A program made the translations under genes and the position numbers. A stretch of DNA of 17,419 nt from assembly GCA_050742535.1 (NCBI GenBank), contig JBOGIQ010000105.1, positions 1 through 17,419 on the forward strand. The letters run 5' to 3'. Shown here piece after piece: positions 15,655-17,419 of the stretch (the stretch's first letter is position 1; the number at the start of each line of letters is the position of its first letter). The stretch is from Gp6-AA40 sp050742535 (GTDB taxonomy: Bacteria; Acidobacteriota; Vicinamibacteria; Vicinamibacterales; UBA2999). The notes below the pieces were generated by a model. The model worked only from the letters and a program-made list of their open reading frames with translations, had not been told where the DNA came from and searched no databases.

Positions 15655-16743
15655 ATGAGCGAACCGGGCATCCCTTCGGGCTTCTATGCATCGCGTCCGG
15701 CCATCACGGTCGGCGGTCAAGAAGTCGCGGGCCTCGCCGACGGCCTGCTGCACCTCTCCATCGAGGAGACGACGGCAGGGCTCTTCAGCTGCGAGGCGGC
15801 GTTCGGCAACTGGGGATCCGCGTCGGGGGGCCTGGGCTTTCTCTACTTTGATCGTCAGCTGTTCGACTTCGGGAAGGAGATCGCCATCGCGATGGGCGAC
15901 AGCGGCACGCTCGCGCCGGTGTTCCAGGGACGCATCACAGCCATCGAAGGACGCTTCCCGCGGCAGAGGCCGCCGGAACTGCAGGTGATGGCCGAAGACC
16001 GTTGCCAGGATCTGCGGATGGTGCGGCGGACGCGCACCTTCGAGAAGGTCACCGACGAGGACGTCTTCCGCGAGGTTGCCGGCGATCACGGATTGACGCC
16101 GGAGCTCGACATGCCGGGGCCCTCCTACGCGACGCTGGCGCAGGTCAACCAGAGCGATCTCGCGTTTCTGCGCGCGCGCGCCCGCGCCATCGATGCGGAA
16201 GTCTGGGTGGAGGGCACGAAACTGTTCGCGCAGGCGCGGGTCCGCCGCAAGGCCGCGGCACCGGTCGCGCTCAACTACGGACAGGGGCTGCGCGAGCTCG
16301 TCGCCAGCGCCGACCTCGCGCATCAGCGGACGCGGCTTGCCGTGTCGGGCTGGGACGTCGCCGGTAAACAGGCGATCGAAGAGCAGGTTGACGAGGCGGC
16401 GATTTCGGGCGAGCTGAGCGGCCGCACGAGCGGCGGGCAGGTGCTCAACCGCGCCTTCGGCGATCGCCCCGAACGCATCGTGCACACGGTGCCGCTCACC
16501 GGCGAAGAAGCCAAGGCGGTGGCCGAAGCGCGCTATCGCGAAGCCGCACGCCGCTTCCTCACCGCGGAAGGGATCGCCGACGGTGACGCGCGGCTGAAGG
16601 TCGCGACCGAGGTCACGATGAGCGGCCTCGGGCCGCTGTTCGACGGGCCGTGGTACGTGACGAGCGTCCGTCACACCTTCGACGCGCGCAATGGATTCCT
16701 CTCGCGCTTCTGCTGCGAGCGGCCGGGACTGGGGACGAGCTGA
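15655..16743 (+). CDS. Baseplate hub protein (gpD/gp27-like, Afp8 N-terminal equivalent)
   Basis: This 362-residue protein of the phage late-control gene D family forms the trimeric hub between tube and spike. Visible features are the start YASRPAITVGGQEVAGLADG, an EAAFGNWG segment, LYFDRQLFDFGKEIAIAMGD and VFQGRITAIEGRFP in the first barrel, VMAEDRCQDLRMVRRTRTFE, the conserved SDLAFLRARARAIDAEVWVE block, and a C-terminal GPLFDGPWYVTSVRHTFDA strand pair. Length fits a stand-alone gpD. In Afp/PVC this part is fused to the spike; here the spike is a separate gene whose ATG overlaps this stop by one base. Confidence 0.93.
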   Translation: MSEPGIPSGFYASRPAITVGGQEVAGLADGLLHLSIEETTAGLFSCEAAFGNWGSASGGLGFLYFDRQLFDFGKEIAIAMGDSGTLAPVFQGRITAIEGRFPRQRPPELQVMAEDRCQDLRMVRRTRTFEKVTDEDVFREVAGDHGLTPELDMPGPSYATLAQVNQSDLAFLRARARAIDAEVWVEGTKLFAQARVRRKAAAPVALNYGQGLRELVASADLAHQRTRLAVSGWDVAGKQAIEEQVDEAAISGELSGRTSGGQVLNRAFGDRPERIVHTVPLTGEEAKAVAEARYREAARRFLTAEGIADGDARLKVATEVTMSGLGPLFDGPWYVTSVRHTFDARNGFLSRFCCERPGLGTS

Positions 16744-17419
16744 TGCCGATCGATCTCCTGGACGCGATGGTGCATCCGCGGGCTGCGCACGGCTTCGGCG
16801 GCCTCTTCTACGGCGTGTACACCGCGCTCGTCACCGACATTGTCGATCCCGAGGGACAGGGCCGCGTGCGCGTACGGCTGCCATGGTCACCCGATCCCTC
16901 CGGCAAGGCGTACGAAGCGTGGGCGCGACTCGGCGTGTTCATGGCCGGCAACAACCGCGGTGCCTGGTTCGTTCCCGATCCTGACGACGAAGTGCTGGTC
17001 GCCTTCGAGGCCGGCGATCCGCGGCGGCCGTACGTGTTGGGAAGCCTCTGGAACGGCAAGGACGCGCCGCCAGAGTCGATGGACAGCAGCGGCCGCAACG
17101 AAAAGAAGACGCTGCGCTCACGCAACGGCGTCATCGTCCGGCTGAGCGACACCAGCGGACGCGAGAGCCTGAGGCTGGAAACGCCAGGCGGGCAGTCGCT
17201 GACGCTCGAAGACGGTCCCGGCAAAGTGACCATCACCGACAGCAACGGCAACAGCGTGGAGATGGCGTCTGCCGGAATCACGGTGACGGCGAGCGCGAAG
17301 CTCACGGTGCAGGCGTCGACGGTGGAAGTGTCGGCCGGCATGGTGACGGTGAACGCCGGGATGAGCAAGTTCAGCGGCGTCGTGCAGGCAGACACGGTGA
17401 TTACCAACTCCGTCGTCAG
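16743..17419 (+). CDS. Baseplate assembly protein V / gp5-like spike, C-terminus cut by right edge
   Basis: This is the central spike below the hub that leads membrane puncture. 225 codons are visible and the frame is still open at the edge. Residues about 22-105 form the gp5/VgrG OB-fold: YGVYTALVTDIVDPEGQGRV, RLPWSPD, ARLGVFMAGNNRGAWFVPDP, DDEVLVAFEAGDPRRPYVLG and SLWNG. From about 113 come ETPGGQSLTLEDGPGKVTIT and short alternating beta strands (VEMASAGITVTASAKLTVQA), the start of the beta-helical needle. No enzymatic domain is seen in the visible part. Probably few residues are missing, judging by related proteins that end soon after such repeats. Confidence 0.93.
   Translation, partial: MPIDLLDAMVHPRAAHGFGGLFYGVYTALVTDIVDPEGQGRVRVRLPWSPDPSGKAYEAWARLGVFMAGNNRGAWFVPDPDDEVLVAFEAGDPRRPYVLGSLWNGKDAPPESMDSSGRNEKKTLRSRNGVIVRLSDTSGRESLRLETPGGQSLTLEDGPGKVTITDSNGNSVEMASAGITVTASAKLTVQASTVEVSAGMVTVNAGMSKFSGVVQADTVITNSVV

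Noticed and set aside
6706..17419. Prophage or type VI secretion locus
   Set aside because: No capsid, portal, terminase, lysis or TssJLM-type genes are seen. The DUF4255 cap, two tube and two sheath paralogues and the LysM adaptor point to eCIS.

Overview
This window comes from a GC-rich bacterial chromosome. High GC, third-position G/C bias and GTG starts are directly visible. A secreted metal amidohydrolase, an E1o-type 2-oxoglutarate dehydrogenase and a sigma54-type activator next to an extracellular contractile injection locus fit a soil Acidobacteriota-like organism (Vicinamibacteria-type). That placement is inference, and I hold it only loosely.

Left part, positions 1-4754, is housekeeping or accessory metabolism. 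A large minus-strand gene, sucA (2-oxoglutarate dehydrogenase E1), runs off the left edge. It starts at 2512 and has 837 readable codons. Across a 77-base divergent spacer carrying a REP-like palindrome (2551-2578), a Cof-type HAD phosphatase (2590-3438) is read to the right. It is followed by an exported amidohydrolase (3495-4754).

Middle part, positions 4755-6705, looks regulatory. A spacer of about 300 bases with no recognisable gene precedes a sigma54-dependent activator (5063-6430). Its AAA+ domain and Fis-type helix-turn-helix are intact, but its receiver domain has lost the phosphorylation residues. The 275-base gap after it holds a perfect 8-bp inverted repeat, four copies of TGTCACA within about 100 bases and a near-consensus sigma54 -24/-12 element.

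Right part, positions 6706 to the right edge, is a tightly packed plus-strand operon with overlaps or short gaps throughout. It encodes a phage-tail-like extracellular contractile injection system (eCIS, the Afp/PVC family). In order it holds a DUF3467 protein, a Pvc16-like cap/terminator (DUF4255), a protein with a transthyretin/Ig-like look, the main sheath, a tube protein, a very large second sheath with two fibronectin-III-like repeats inserted, a second tube protein, a LysM tube-baseplate adaptor (Afp7-like) with a long Gly/Ala-rich tail, a 57-residue proline-rich protein, a gpD/gp27-like hub and a gp5/gpV-like spike cut by the right edge. Baseplate wedge, PAAR tip, AAA+ ATPase and toxin cargo genes would be expected beyond the window and are not visible.

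The working model, which is inference, is that the pseudo-receiver activator binds the TGTCACA cluster and switches on the injection operon through sigma54.
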